This document shows positions 1 through 8,308 of a DNA stretch of 64,000 nt, in pieces. The notes beneath the pieces were generated by a model. That model was not told the DNA's origin and did no database searches. It saw nothing but the letters and a program-made list of their open reading frames with translations. The stretch lies in assembly GCF_000169175.1 (NCBI RefSeq), contig NZ_AAWS01000021.1, forward strand, positions 83,057 to 147,056, read 5' to 3'. The translations under genes were made by a program, and so were the position numbers. Every line of letters begins with the position of its first letter. Position 1 is the stretch's first letter. The stretch is from Microscilla marina ATCC 23134. Its GTDB lineage: Bacteria; Bacteroidota; Bacteroidia; Cytophagales; Microscillaceae.

Positions 1-318
1 TAATTGTTCACGAAAATCAGGGGTAGCTTCTATCATCCACTTTTTGCCTTCTTGTTGGTCTACAACCCCCAGGCTTACGGCAAGTTTTTTCTTGTGAGTG
101 TTTTGCCATACATCTTTACAACAATCTTTAGTACAACCTGCCTGTGGATACCCTGCGTCTTGTGCTATGCCAAGCACTACCAAGTATTGTTGAGCTTTGA
201 CAGGCGTTGGTTGAGTATTATTTGGTTGGGTTTGTTTTGTTGTAGTATTGGTAGAGGAGCGATGGCAGGCAGTCAGGGCTGTAATAAATACAGAGCAAAT
301 AAGTAGTAATGACTTCAT
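1..318 (-). CDS. MBL-fold (PqqB-like) hydrolase lipoprotein, partial
   Basis: This is the first 106 codons of a minus-strand gene that runs off the left edge. It starts at the ATG whose first base is 318. The N-terminus is a lipoprotein signal peptide ending in a lipobox (ITALTAC, Cys 18), followed by a Thr/Gln/Asn-rich linker. The mature part then opens with VVLGIAQDAGYPQAGC and a CC pair a few residues on. That opening is characteristic of metallo-beta-lactamase-fold hydrolases annotated as coenzyme PQQ synthesis protein B-like. The zinc-binding His motif would lie beyond the window edge, so the family is inferred from the opening alone. A TAnnTTTG promoter sits about 30 bases upstream and supports this start. 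The opposite strand is also open, but that reading is a shadow. Confidence 0.72.
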   Translation of the reverse strand, partial: MKSLLLICSVFITALTACHRSSTNTTTKQTQPNNTQPTPVKAQQYLVVLGIAQDAGYPQAGCTKDCCKDVWQNTHKKKLAVSLGVVDQQEGKKWMIEATPDFREQL

Positions 319-710
319 GGAAATAAATAATTAATTTATGTGTTTGAGCAAAGCTAAATAAAACAGAAAAAATAAAGTGCTTCAAGGAAATAAAATACTT
401 GTTTATTTCAACTTATATCGATCAGTGGTGATGTTTGGTAGAGTAGGTTATTTTTGCAGTTTTACCAAACTCACAGGGTTGTTTAGAATCAGTCAACTGA
501 AGTTCAGCCAAAGTTTTGTATTTGTTATTTTACGTCAACTACACGTGTTGGAGATCGGTTGAAAAGTAGTGGAGTATCTTCTTTTGCCCTTGGGCTAAAA
601 CAATCAATATAGTTACAAAGTTTTCATTGGACTTGATCATCTAAACTTGCCTTAATTCATGAGCTATCAGTTGTTTTTGTTGTAATCTTTAGTAAGTAGC
701 CAACTTAAAT
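319..710. other. Intergenic region, divergent promoters
   Basis: This AT-rich gap separates the minus-strand lipoprotein from the plus-strand aldo/keto reductase. Besides the minus-strand promoter at 349-356 I see no gene. A 61-codon open stretch at 377-562 has an arbitrary composition and no recognisable start context. Confidence 0.5.
349..356 (-). promoter_or_regulatory. -7 promoter element for the MBL-fold lipoprotein
   Basis: On the minus strand this reads TAGCTTTG, an exact match to the Bacteroidetes -7 consensus TAnnTTTG. Transcription would begin about 342, leaving a leader of roughly 25 nt before the ATG at 318. The -33 element is not clear. Confidence 0.45.
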
Positions 711-1610
711 ATGAAATATAATCAATTAGGGCGCTCGAGCCTGCAAGTAAGCCAAATAGCTTTTGGGTGTATGTCGTTACAAAGTACGCAAGCCCAACCA
801 GTACGTGTTGTAAGAGAAGCCTTAGACTTGGGGATTAATTTTTTTGATACTGCCGATTTATACGAGCAAGGTAAAAATGAAATTTTACTAGGCCGTGCCT
901 TGGGGCAAAAACGCCAAGAAGTAATTATTGCTACCAAAGTAGGCAATCAGTGGAATGCAGAAGGCACTGCCTGGAACTGGAACCCACGTAAAGACTACAT
1001 CATCACCGCCATAGAAAATAGCCTAAAGCGTCTTAGTACTGATTATATAGACTTATACCAACTGCATGGAGGTACTATAGACGACCCCATAGATGAGGTA
1101 ATAGAAGCGTTTGAGCAATTGAAAACCCACGGTAAAATAAGGGCTTATGGTATTTCGTCTATTCGTCCTAATGTAATCAGAGAATATGTAAGCCGCTCGA
1201 ATATTGACAGTGTAATGATGCAATATAGTTTACTCGATCGTCGCCCTGAAGAAACTTGCTTAGACTTACTCTACCAGCGTCAGGTATCAGTAATTACCCG
1301 TGGATCGCTTGCTAAAGGCTTGCTTGCAGGCAAATCTGCTCAGTCGTATTTAGATCATTCAACAACAGTTATACAAAATGTGGCGGCAACAATACAAAAA
1401 ATAGGGAGTAAAAATCAGATAACCCCAGCCCTTACAGCTTGTCAATATGTGTTGCAAAAACCTGTGGTGGCTTCAGCAGTAGTGGGGTTTCGCACCAATG
1501 AGCAACTAAGAGATTGCACTAATGGAAACCAAGTGCCTGCTTTGACAACAGACGATTATGCAATGCTGCAAAATAGTGTGGCTCCCAGCCAGTATACCGC
1601 TCACCGATAA
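711..1610 (+). CDS. Aldo/keto reductase
   Basis: This 299-residue protein is a cytoplasmic NAD(P)H-dependent oxidoreductase of the aldo/keto reductase superfamily (TIM barrel). Family landmarks are in order: the opening MKYNQLGRSSLQVSQIAFG, the DTADLYEQGKNE segment carrying the catalytic Asp and Tyr, the Lys in VIIATKVG, and YQLHGG with the catalytic-site His. The C-terminal part ends with the usual NAD(P)-binding helices (VVGFRTNEQLRD). The length is normal for the family. It resembles the uncharacterised Tas/YdhF-type subgroup, and the natural substrate cannot be told. It stands alone, 120 bp before the methyltransferase gene, with no clear terminator between them. Confidence 0.93.
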   Translation: MKYNQLGRSSLQVSQIAFGCMSLQSTQAQPVRVVREALDLGINFFDTADLYEQGKNEILLGRALGQKRQEVIIATKVGNQWNAEGTAWNWNPRKDYIITAIENSLKRLSTDYIDLYQLHGGTIDDPIDEVIEAFEQLKTHGKIRAYGISSIRPNVIREYVSRSNIDSVMMQYSLLDRRPEETCLDLLYQRQVSVITRGSLAKGLLAGKSAQSYLDHSTTVIQNVAATIQKIGSKNQITPALTACQYVLQKPVVASAVVGFRTNEQLRDCTNGNQVPALTTDDYAMLQNSVAPSQYTAHR

Positions 1611-1730
1611 AAAATAAGTGAGACATACAATAGGGAAGTTGTAAACAAGTGCGTATTTTATGATTTCTCACGGGACATGAGTGCTTTACTAAAAAAAAAC
1701 ATTTGAGTTCTGGAAATAAACCTGGTTTTT

Positions 1731-2471
1731 ATGAAGAAGGCTTCTACCGATATTTATGATCCACAATATGTCAAAGGCATGTTTGATCGTATGTCTAAGA
1801 CCTATGGTACTGCCAACTATTTGTCTTCTTTTGGCTTTACCGAAAGGTGGCGGCGGCAGTGTATCAGTGATTTGCCGCCCATTGGTTCTCAGGCCAAAGG
1901 CTATGACCTCATGTCGGGCATGGGAGAAGCCTGGGGGGTGATTCAACGCAAAGTAGGTAGTCAGGGGCAGATTATCGCGGTAGACATTTCAGACGAAATG
2001 AACCGAAAAGCGGGTGAACGTCTACAGCAACTCAAGGTGAAAAATATAACCCTCCAACCACTTGATGTATTACAAGGTGAACTGAAGGGTAATTCAGTCG
2101 ATTTTGTAGTGTCTACTTTTGGTATCAAAACCTTCAACGTTGTCCAACAACAGCGGCTCGCCCAGCAAATAGCCCATGTATTGGCACCAGGTGGGGCTTT
2201 TGCCCTTATAGAAATATCAAAACCCAACAGTTGGTTGCTGAAACCTTTTTATATGTTTTACCTCAAAGTAATTATTCCATTCATTGGGAGGGTGTTTTTG
2301 GGCAATGCGACCGATTATCAAATGTTGGGTAAATATTGCAGCGACTTTGGTGATGCCCGTCAGTTTCATCGTTTTTTACTTGAAGCCGGACTAGATGCGC
2401 ATTTTAAGACTTATTTTTTTGGTTGTGCTACAGGAGTGTTTGGCACAAAGCAGTTATCTTTTAGTAGTTAA
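1731..2471 (+). CDS. Class I SAM methyltransferase, UbiE/MenG-like
   Basis: This 246-residue SAM-dependent methyltransferase resembles UbiE/MenG. The N-terminal helix (YVKGMFDRMSKTYGTANYLSS) resembles the UbiE opening, where FDxxAxxYD is usual. The SAM-binding loop reads YDLMSGMGEAW instead of the common D-x-A-x-G-T-G, followed by the acidic residue in QIIAVDISDEM. A further motif, PGGAFALIEISKP, matches the post-core of the fold. The glycine-rich loop is degenerate (Ser-Gly-Met-Gly), so it is probably a paralogue acting on another lipid-like or small acceptor. A genuine menaquinone enzyme is less likely. It follows the reductase gene and may share its transcript. Confidence 0.8.
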   Translation: MKKASTDIYDPQYVKGMFDRMSKTYGTANYLSSFGFTERWRRQCISDLPPIGSQAKGYDLMSGMGEAWGVIQRKVGSQGQIIAVDISDEMNRKAGERLQQLKVKNITLQPLDVLQGELKGNSVDFVVSTFGIKTFNVVQQQRLAQQIAHVLAPGGAFALIEISKPNSWLLKPFYMFYLKVIIPFIGRVFLGNATDYQMLGKYCSDFGDARQFHRFLLEAGLDAHFKTYFFGCATGVFGTKQLSFSS

Positions 2472-2572
2472 TATATTTGTTGATGCTATGTGAAGCCATC
2501 TTTGGTGAAACGCTCAATGTTTCAAAGAAGTGGGTGGAATATAGACAAGGTTAATCAAAAATTACGATCATT

Positions 2573-3013
2573 ATGAGCGCATACAGACGAGTATCTTATG
2601 TAGGAGTTGTGTTGTTTATTTTAGGAGGTGGAGTAGCCATCTATGGCTTTACGTTTTGGCAAAAAACCCAGAACCTGAAAAAAAATGGTATTAGAACGAA
2701 AGGCACAGTATATGAGATAGGCTCCAAGGCAATTTACCGCTTTCCTTTTGTGAAGTTTACAACCAAAAAAGACGAAGAAATCAGATTTAGAAGTAAACTG
2801 GAAGTAAACGTAGACTTGTTTAATTATAAAATAGGTCAGGAGGTAGATGTAATTTATCACAAATACAACCCTCACAATGCCCGTATAGATAAATTTTGGG
2901 AAAATAACATGGCCGAACTTTACCTGACTCTACTTGGGGTTATTATAATGTTTGTAGGTCTAATGGTGCGTTGGTTTTTTATTCGTAAAGTACGTAGACA
3001 AGCCCGCTATTAG
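2573..3013 (+). CDS. DUF3592-type membrane protein
   Basis: This 146-residue protein has two transmembrane segments (about residues 8-29 and 115-134) flanking a soluble domain of about 80 residues. The domain starts with a basic T-K-G-T-V-Y-E-I strand, contains PFVKFTTKKDEEIRF, and ends with V-I-Y-H-K-Y-N-P-H-N-A-R-I. This layout and the VxYxPxNPxxAR-like ending are the hallmarks of the DUF3592 family, small membrane proteins of unknown function. It probably sits in the inner membrane with the soluble domain on one face. About 100 bp separate it from the methyltransferase gene, and nothing links them functionally. Confidence 0.75.
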   Translation: MSAYRRVSYVGVVLFILGGGVAIYGFTFWQKTQNLKKNGIRTKGTVYEIGSKAIYRFPFVKFTTKKDEEIRFRSKLEVNVDLFNYKIGQEVDVIYHKYNPHNARIDKFWENNMAELYLTLLGVIIMFVGLMVRWFFIRKVRRQARY

Positions 3014-3804
3014 TAAGACTCGTATAAGAGCTGTATTGCATTTGGATAACAAATATTCAAGGCTGGATAGCTATATTCCGATATGTAAAAAAGAACTTAT
3101 GGCCGTTGTTGTGTACTTTAGGTGTCCACTCAATAGTGATTTAAGGAAAAGAGTTCATTATCATAAAAATAAATGTAACCCTTGATAGAGGAACGCAGCA
3201 TTACTTAACACCCAAAAATAAAACCCTAATTATGTAAGTATTTAGGGTTTACTTACTCTAGGGGTTTTTTACTCTTATATTCCTGCTATTTTGTCAATTG
3301 TTCTTTCCCAAAACATTGTATAGGTAAAGTTGAGCTATCTGAAATTAATAACTGAATAAAATTTATAAAGTGCAATTTTAATTTTATTGTAAGCGCCACA
3401 TTTCCCTTCTTTTTAGTAGTATTCATAGGTTTCAACTTATGTTTTGTAAGTTCTTGTGTCTCATGTTAAGTTTAAGTGTTTTTTTACTATCAACTTACCT
3501 CACTTTCCTTTGTTTTCTTTAGGTTTTTAGACCATTAAAAACTATTCAGTTGGTGATAAAAACCTTTGTTTTATTAGGTGAATCATAGAGTGTTTAAATA
3601 TATTATTTTGTATTAAATTATTATGGGTTTATGAATGTTATTTTAAATCATTTTTTATGGTTTTGTGAAAGCTGAAATAAAGTTTTGTTTTTTTAGATGT
3701 ATTTCTACCTTTGCGCCCAGATTGTTACATATAATATTGATTATATGTGGTAATTAAGGAAAGGTATAATAATATACACATCACAACTAACAAACCATTA
3801 AAAC
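3014..3804. other. Long AT-rich intergenic region
   Basis: This gap of about 790 bp holds no convincing gene. It contains an inverted repeat, AAACCCTAA (3221-3229) and TTAGGGTTT (3242-3250), with T-rich DNA on both sides. It could act as a weak terminator for either strand. A 46-codon minus-strand open stretch (3286-3426) ends just before this hairpin but has no recognisable features. The right end carries the promoter of the triple-repeat lipoprotein. Confidence 0.45.
3683..3713 (+). promoter_or_regulatory. Bacteroidetes-type promoter of the triple-repeat lipoprotein
   Basis: TTTTG at 3683-3687 and TACCTTTG at 3706-3713 are separated by 18 bases, matching the -33 TTTG / -7 TAnnTTTG consensus. 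Transcription would begin near 3720, giving a leader of about 85 nt. Confidence 0.6.
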
Positions 3805-4974
3805 ATGTTATTTTTAAAGAAAATTGTATTATTTGTAGTTTTTACTGCTTTTATAGTAAGCTGTGCTAAAAAAGAGAATGTAGCCCCTGCTAAGGTAAAG
3901 CAATCACAAAAATCAGGTGAGTTAAAAACCGTTTTGGACAATGCTCAGGCAAACCCAAATGCCAGAACAAGTGGGGCGATTCAACTAGGTATTCCTTTTG
4001 AGATTGGATTAGATGACATTCGCTATTCATTGGATGCAAGATTTGTGATTCGTCTTGATAATGTACAAGATGCAAGATGTCCAAAAGGTATGATGTGTGT
4101 ACGCGCTGGTGGAGCTAAAGTATCGTTTTCGGCTTACCAAGGTCAGTATTTTAATTTTGATCTTGAAACTGTAAACGTATTGCCTACCTCTGCACCTGTA
4201 CAGAGAACTTTTAATGGTTATACTTTAAAGCTGATAGATGTAAACCCTTATCCGGCAGTGAATATAAAGTTTCCAAAAAGCGCCTACAAAGCCACTTTAG
4301 TACTTACCAAAGATGCAGCACCTGTAAAAGTTGTTTTAAATACTCCTTTCGAGTTGAAGTTGGGAGCAAATGCCAGGTTTAGAAATGGCGCAATCGACCT
4401 TGAATTCAAAGAGGTAATGGAAGATAGCAGATGCCCAGAGGGAACCAACTGTATATCTGCTGGCAGAGTAAAATTGTTGTTTGTTGCCAATAATGACCAA
4501 AAAATGGATTTAACTCTTGAAGCAGGTAAACCTCAGTTGGCAAGGTTTGACTACCAAGGTTTTACCATCGAACTATTAAAAGTAGTACCTTACCCAGTAG
4601 CAGGTACAACAAACCAAGGTATATACAAGGCTACCCTTGTTATTACCCAATCACCTTCTTTTGGTAACGAGTTTGAAATGAGCTATGGAACTACTGTCAA
4701 CATCAAGGATTTTGATCTTACCTTCAACGAGGTAGAAGATAGCAGATGTCCTGAAGGTGCACAGTGCATTTGGGCAGGCAATGTAAAAGTAAACTTCAAA
4801 GTAGGTGGGTTTGGATTTACATTGACTAAAGAAGCTGGAAAACCTGAGTTGGCTCAGACCACTATCAATGACTATGTAGTTAAGTTGGTAGAAGTAACCC
4901 CTTACCCTAGTGTAGGTACTACCATCAACAAAGCCAATTATAGAGCAAAAGTAATAGTAACTAAAGCTAACTAA
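3805..4974 (+). CDS. Lipoprotein with three RCPxGxxC repeat domains
   Basis: This 389-residue lipoprotein has a signal peptide ending in IVSCAKK (lipid-modified Cys about residue 20). After a linker, about 100 residues repeat three times (roughly 60-165, 175-282, 285-389). Each repeat has an acidic strand, then (D/E)(D/S)xRCPxGxxC(I/V)xAGxxKV, then a segment ending in (L/V)xxVxPYP. The paired Cys in each RCP...C motif probably form a disulfide. Together the copies suggest three tandem beta-sandwich domains at the cell surface or in the periplasm. I do not know a named function for the domain, although single-copy versions occur in other bacterial lipoproteins. Its own promoter and terminator make it a single-gene unit. 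Confidence 0.82.
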   Translation: MLFLKKIVLFVVFTAFIVSCAKKENVAPAKVKQSQKSGELKTVLDNAQANPNARTSGAIQLGIPFEIGLDDIRYSLDARFVIRLDNVQDARCPKGMMCVRAGGAKVSFSAYQGQYFNFDLETVNVLPTSAPVQRTFNGYTLKLIDVNPYPAVNIKFPKSAYKATLVLTKDAAPVKVVLNTPFELKLGANARFRNGAIDLEFKEVMEDSRCPEGTNCISAGRVKLLFVANNDQKMDLTLEAGKPQLARFDYQGFTIELLKVVPYPVAGTTNQGIYKATLVITQSPSFGNEFEMSYGTTVNIKDFDLTFNEVEDSRCPEGAQCIWAGNVKVNFKVGGFGFTLTKEAGKPELAQTTINDYVVKLVEVTPYPSVGTTINKANYRAKVIVTKAN

Positions 4975-5017
4975 TATTATCAGGTTTTAGAGAAAAAAAC
5001 TGGGATAAATATATTTT

Positions 5018-5058
5018 CCTCACAAAGTACCAAGGTAGGCGCTTTGTGGGGATTTTTT
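5018..5058 (+). terminator. Rho-independent terminator after the triple-repeat lipoprotein
   Basis: A 10-bp stem (CCTCACAAAG at 5018-5027 with CTTTGTGGGG at 5042-5051, one G-U pair) is followed by six T. Confidence 0.8.
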
Positions 5059-5378
5059 ATGCGTGTATGTGCCTATTATAATAGAGTATATTTCCTTTTT
5101 AATGAACTCACTATCAGTATTTAGTAGTGGTACAATAGGCGAGCCGACTTTTAATATAGTAATTTTTTCTGATATAAAAAAACAGTAAGGAATAACCAAA
5201 AAATATAAGCTTAAAACCTCAACATTTAGAATAAAAAAGTGGTTAGATAGCATATAACTTTTCTTTTATTTTTTGAAAAATAAAAAAGAAATAGTGGAAT
5301 GCACCAGTAAATCAATCATAATACTAATGGCACTATAGCGAGATGTATTATTTCACTTTATTAAAATATTCTTGCATT
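5059..5378. other. Intergenic region before the barrel protein
   Basis: This AT-rich stretch has no recognisable gene. A 77-codon minus-strand open stretch overlaps the terminator at 5018-5058 and is hydrophobic by composition only. I could not find an exact TAnnTTTG promoter. Confidence 0.4.
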
Positions 5379-6092
5379 ATGAAAATACTATCTAACACTA
5401 TTTTATTCTTACTCATTACAAACTTTACTTTTGCTCAATATACTCCAAAAAAGGATGAGATTAAATACCTGGAAGACCACAAAAAGTTAAGGCTAAGCCT
5501 GAGAGGTGGAATGAGCTTTTTGACGGGGAGCAATACTGGAGAAGCCAATGCCAACCTAAGCGAAGCAAGAGAGCAGATGCAGTCGGGGCTACAGTATGGA
5601 GCCGATTTATATTATTTTACTAGTGAGTTTACAGGTTGGGGGATCAAGTTTGCTTCATTTCAGTCAAGTGCTACTACCACAGTATCGGTATTACAAAACA
5701 ATAGTGCCTCTGCCACCAAAGACTATGCAGAGAATATGGTAAATCTATTTTATGGACCTTCGTTTACTACACGCATCTTATCAAACAATGCCAAAAATAT
5801 ATATACCCTGGGGTTTGCTATGGGGTATGTAGATTATACCAATCGGGTAAATTTCTTTGGGGATGACTTTGTGGTCAAATCAAACGCCTTTGGGCTTACC
5901 TGGACAGCAGGATGGGATTTGATGTTTAGCCAAAATCTGGGAATTGGTCTGGCTTTGTCTTATACTATGGGTACCTTAAGCAGGTTTACAGCTGACGGGG
6001 CAAGCTCTACACAGTTAACAAGCCTTAACGAAACTCTTTCTTCTGATATTTCTCGTTTTGAAGTAACCCTGGGGTTATCAATTTATAAATAA
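5379..6092 (+). CDS. Secreted outer-membrane beta-barrel-like protein
   Basis: The ATG at 5379 is preferred over an in-frame ATG 36 bases upstream because it places a good signal peptide at the N-terminus (ILFLLITNFTFA, cleavage before QYTPKK). The mature part of about 218 residues is built of alternating beta-strands such as LRLSLRGGMSFLTG, YGADLYYFT and GIGLALSYTMG, and ends in FEVTLGLSIYK. This pattern fits a small outer-membrane barrel of the OmpW/OprF size class. No specific family is recognised. It lies directly upstream of the peptide-export locus, but a small barrel is not a TolC-type exit duct, so a role in export is unproven. Confidence 0.75.
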   Translation: MKILSNTILFLLITNFTFAQYTPKKDEIKYLEDHKKLRLSLRGGMSFLTGSNTGEANANLSEAREQMQSGLQYGADLYYFTSEFTGWGIKFASFQSSATTTVSVLQNNSASATKDYAENMVNLFYGPSFTTRILSNNAKNIYTLGFAMGYVDYTNRVNFFGDDFVVKSNAFGLTWTAGWDLMFSQNLGIGLALSYTMGTLSRFTADGASSTQLTSLNETLSSDISRFEVTLGLSIYK

Positions 6093-6117
6093 TTGATGGT
6101 ATTAGTTTTAATCCAAC

Positions 6118-6139
6118 AAACGGCTTGCTTTAGCCGTTT
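6118..6139 (+). terminator. Hairpin after the barrel gene, possible terminator
   Basis: AAACGGCT (6118-6125) pairs with AGCCGTTT (6132-6139). No T-run follows, so termination would be weak or assisted. It lies about 70 bp before the peptide precursor gene. Confidence 0.4.
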
Positions 6140-6206
6140 ACAACAACAACTATTCACAGAGTTATCACGTAGTTAAAAAAAATGACTACTAAACAATCAT
6201 TTCATT

Positions 6207-6773
6207 ATGACCCAACAAGAGATATTAGACAGATTCGGTAGTTTGGAAAAGTTGATTACGGACACCAACTTCCGAAACGCCCTCAAAAAAGATCCTCGTA
6301 AAGCCCTTGCACAAGAACTTTCTGGTGTGACCATTCCTGATAATGTAAGCCTCATCGTGCATGAGAACACCACCAATGAAATGCACATTATTTTATTGCC
6401 TGATGCTGAAGTTTCGGGAGAAGACATGCCCGATGATGACCCAATGGAAGTGGTGTTAGACAAGGCAATGGCAGATAAAAGTTTCAAAGATTTGCTGATG
6501 ATAGACCCCAAAGGTGTGTTGGCAAAAGAGCTTCCAGATTTTTATGTACCTGACGAGTTTAAGGTATATTTTCACGAAAATACAGCGACCGAATGGCACT
6601 TGTTGATTCCATCGTTGGAAACTGAAGATGAAGATGGTGAGCTAAGTGAAGATGAGCTTGAGGCAGTTGCCGGAGGAGCTGGACGAAGGCGCCGCCGCCG
6701 CCGCCGTGGCCCCCATATTGGTCGTCGTCGTGGAGGCAAAGGTCCTCGTTGCCGTAAGAGAAGATTCCGTTAA
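6207..6773 (+). CDS. Peptide precursor: duplicated NHLP-type leader with Arg-rich core
   Basis: This 188-residue protein looks like the precursor of an exported peptide. Two copies of a domain like the nitrile hydratase alpha subunit (NHLP leader) lie at about residues 22-65 and 93-136. By eye 16 of 44 positions are identical, including DP(R/K)xxLAxEL and HENTxxE(M/W)H. An acidic linker then leads to ELSEDELEAVAGG (145-157), a textbook double-glycine cleavage site for a C39 peptidase. The predicted 31-residue core (158-188) has 16 Arg, including eight in a row, one Cys and no acidic residue. The neighbours supply an HlyD adaptor and a C39 exporter, which supports the call. No obvious tailoring enzyme is nearby, so the peptide may be unmodified. 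Its role (antimicrobial, DNA- or membrane-binding) is unknown. Confidence 0.85.
   Translation: MTQQEILDRFGSLEKLITDTNFRNALKKDPRKALAQELSGVTIPDNVSLIVHENTTNEMHIILLPDAEVSGEDMPDDDPMEVVLDKAMADKSFKDLLMIDPKGVLAKELPDFYVPDEFKVYFHENTATEWHLLIPSLETEDEDGELSEDELEAVAGGAGRRRRRRRRGPHIGRRRGGKGPRCRKRRFR
6678..6770 (+). other. Predicted mature Arg-rich peptide (core region)
   Basis: This codes for the 31 residues after Gly157. Features in order are AG, eight Arg, GPHIG, three Arg, GGKGPRC and RKRRFR. The single Cys could form a dimer or be modified. Five consecutive CGC codons form a microsatellite that could change length by slippage. The local base composition is far more GC-rich than the surroundings. Confidence 0.7.
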
Positions 6774-6810
6774 ACATCATTATATATTTTAATCCATTAT
6801 TCAATAGATA

Positions 6811-6845
6811 AAAGACTTTCTGCATTTTGTGGAAAGTCTTTTTTA
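6811..6845 (+). terminator. Terminator or attenuator between precursor and export genes
   Basis: AAGACTTTC (6812-6820) pairs with GAAAGTCTT (6832-6840) and a run of T follows. It would let the precursor be made in excess over the exporter, if transcription reads through at all. Confidence 0.8.
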
Positions 6846-7013
6846 TTTGTATGGGTTTTGGTTTATTTTATGCTAACTGTTCACAAGCAAGTGTTAACCC
6901 AACATTGGTTTTGCATGACAAGTTTAGGTCAAATGTTCAACATCACTCACTAACTGTCGCTTGTCACTAATCACTTAAGTTGCTACTATTTAAACAATTA
7001 ATCAACAAAATAC

Positions 7014-8267
7014 ATGGCTGACACAAAAAAACAGGTTTTTCGGGAAAAGGCTTTAGAACGCTTGTCTTCGCCCGATAACATACAAGAGTTGGTACAGGTG
7101 ACATCTACCCGTAGTTGGTTGGCTCTGATTGCCTTGGGTGGGCTTATCTTTGCCTTGTTGTTGTGGAGTTTCTTTGGTGAGCTACCCAAAACTGTCAGGG
7201 GTAAGGGCATATTGATTCAATCGGGAGGCATTGCTGACATTACTTCTATGGGCTCAGGTATTGTAGGCCAGGTATTGGTGCGCGAAGGTGAAAGTGTTTC
7301 TAAGAATGACACCATTGCCATTGTAGCACAACCAGAACTAAGACTGCAAATAGAAAACGCTCAAGAAAAGCTGACCTACCTGAAAGAAAAGCGTAACCGA
7401 ATTATCAATTATACCATAAAATCAGCCAGGAAAAAACAGCTACTGAAGGCAAAGTATGCATTGGAAGACAACGAACAGGGCAAAATCAAGCGGTTGCTCA
7501 AGCAGCAAGAGTTGAAGTTTAAAAACCTGGAGTTGTTACTACAGAGGAAGCGTATACCCAAAGCCGAAGTAGACAAAGCACACTTGATTTATCTGACCAC
7601 TAAAACCCGTTACGACTCATTAGAAACAGTGTTACAGCGTTATAACCAACAAATTTTTGCCTTGCCAGGGGTAAAAGACCAAGAGTTGGAAACACTAGAG
7701 TCAGATATAAATGACTTGAGAGGGAATATCAGTGAAATGAACGTAAAGTTTAATCTACTGACTTACATCAAAAGCTCTTACGAAGGCAAAGTGATAGAGT
7801 TGATGGCAAAAAAAGGCCAGCTTGTAGAGCAGGGGGCGCCTATTATAAGTCTTGAGGTAGAAGACCATAAGTACGAAGGTTTGGAAGCTGTGATTTATAT
7901 TCCGCCCGAAGACGGTAAAAAAGTAGCTCAAGGGATGGAAGTAAAAATAGCTCCCACTACAGTCAAAATAGAAGAAACTGGTTACATCAAAGGTAAAGTA
8001 GTACAAGTGTCGGGTTACCCTTCTACCAAATATGGTATGACCCGTATCTTGGGTAATCAGGAGTTGGTGCAGGCATTTACTGGACAAGACCCTCCAATTG
8101 CGGTGTTTGTAGCTTTAGAGCAGGACTCTACTGCTTATAGTGGTTATGTATGGACCACCCAAAGATCACCTGAAATCAAGATCAATGCAGGAACCTTGTG
8201 TTCGGCAAATATTATCATTAAAAAAGAAAAACCTATAGGCTTGCTCATCCCTGGTTTGAGCAATTAA
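7014..8267 (+). CDS. HlyD-family adaptor of a NHLM-type peptide exporter
   Basis: This 417-residue protein is the periplasmic adaptor (membrane fusion protein) of a type I-like exporter. It has a short cytoplasmic N-terminus, one transmembrane helix (about residues 32-52, LALIALGGLIFALLLWSFFG) and a lipoyl-like half motif (GSGIVGQVLVREGESVSKND). A long coiled coil follows (about 110-245, rich in K/E/L/Q), then the second lipoyl half (SYEGKVIELMAKKGQLVEQGAPI) and a beta-barrel end. It matches the HlyD-type subunit found with nitrile-hydratase-leader microcin systems (NHLM). The stop lies 41 bp before the ABC exporter, with which it surely forms an operon. It is separated from the precursor by a terminator hairpin. 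Confidence 0.88.
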   Translation: MADTKKQVFREKALERLSSPDNIQELVQVTSTRSWLALIALGGLIFALLLWSFFGELPKTVRGKGILIQSGGIADITSMGSGIVGQVLVREGESVSKNDTIAIVAQPELRLQIENAQEKLTYLKEKRNRIINYTIKSARKKQLLKAKYALEDNEQGKIKRLLKQQELKFKNLELLLQRKRIPKAEVDKAHLIYLTTKTRYDSLETVLQRYNQQIFALPGVKDQELETLESDINDLRGNISEMNVKFNLLTYIKSSYEGKVIELMAKKGQLVEQGAPIISLEVEDHKYEGLEAVIYIPPEDGKKVAQGMEVKIAPTTVKIEETGYIKGKVVQVSGYPSTKYGMTRILGNQELVQAFTGQDPPIAVFVALEQDSTAYSGYVWTTQRSPEIKINAGTLCSANIIIKKEKPIGLLIPGLSN

Positions 8268-8308
8268 TTATTCAAACCAATCCCCGTTGATCTATAGCAT
8301 ACTATACT

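Noticed and set aside
4..306. Plus-strand open stretch of 100 codons at the left edge
   Set aside because: The minus strand of the same DNA encodes a lipoprotein with a clear lipobox and a conserved motif.
377..562. 61-codon plus-strand open stretch
   Set aside because: No similarity, no start context, arbitrary composition.
5020..5253. 77-codon minus-strand open stretch
   Set aside because: It overlaps a terminator and lacks any family feature.
5379..6092. The barrel protein as a TolC-like exit duct for the peptide exporter
   Set aside because: It is too short and lacks the long periplasmic helices of TolC.
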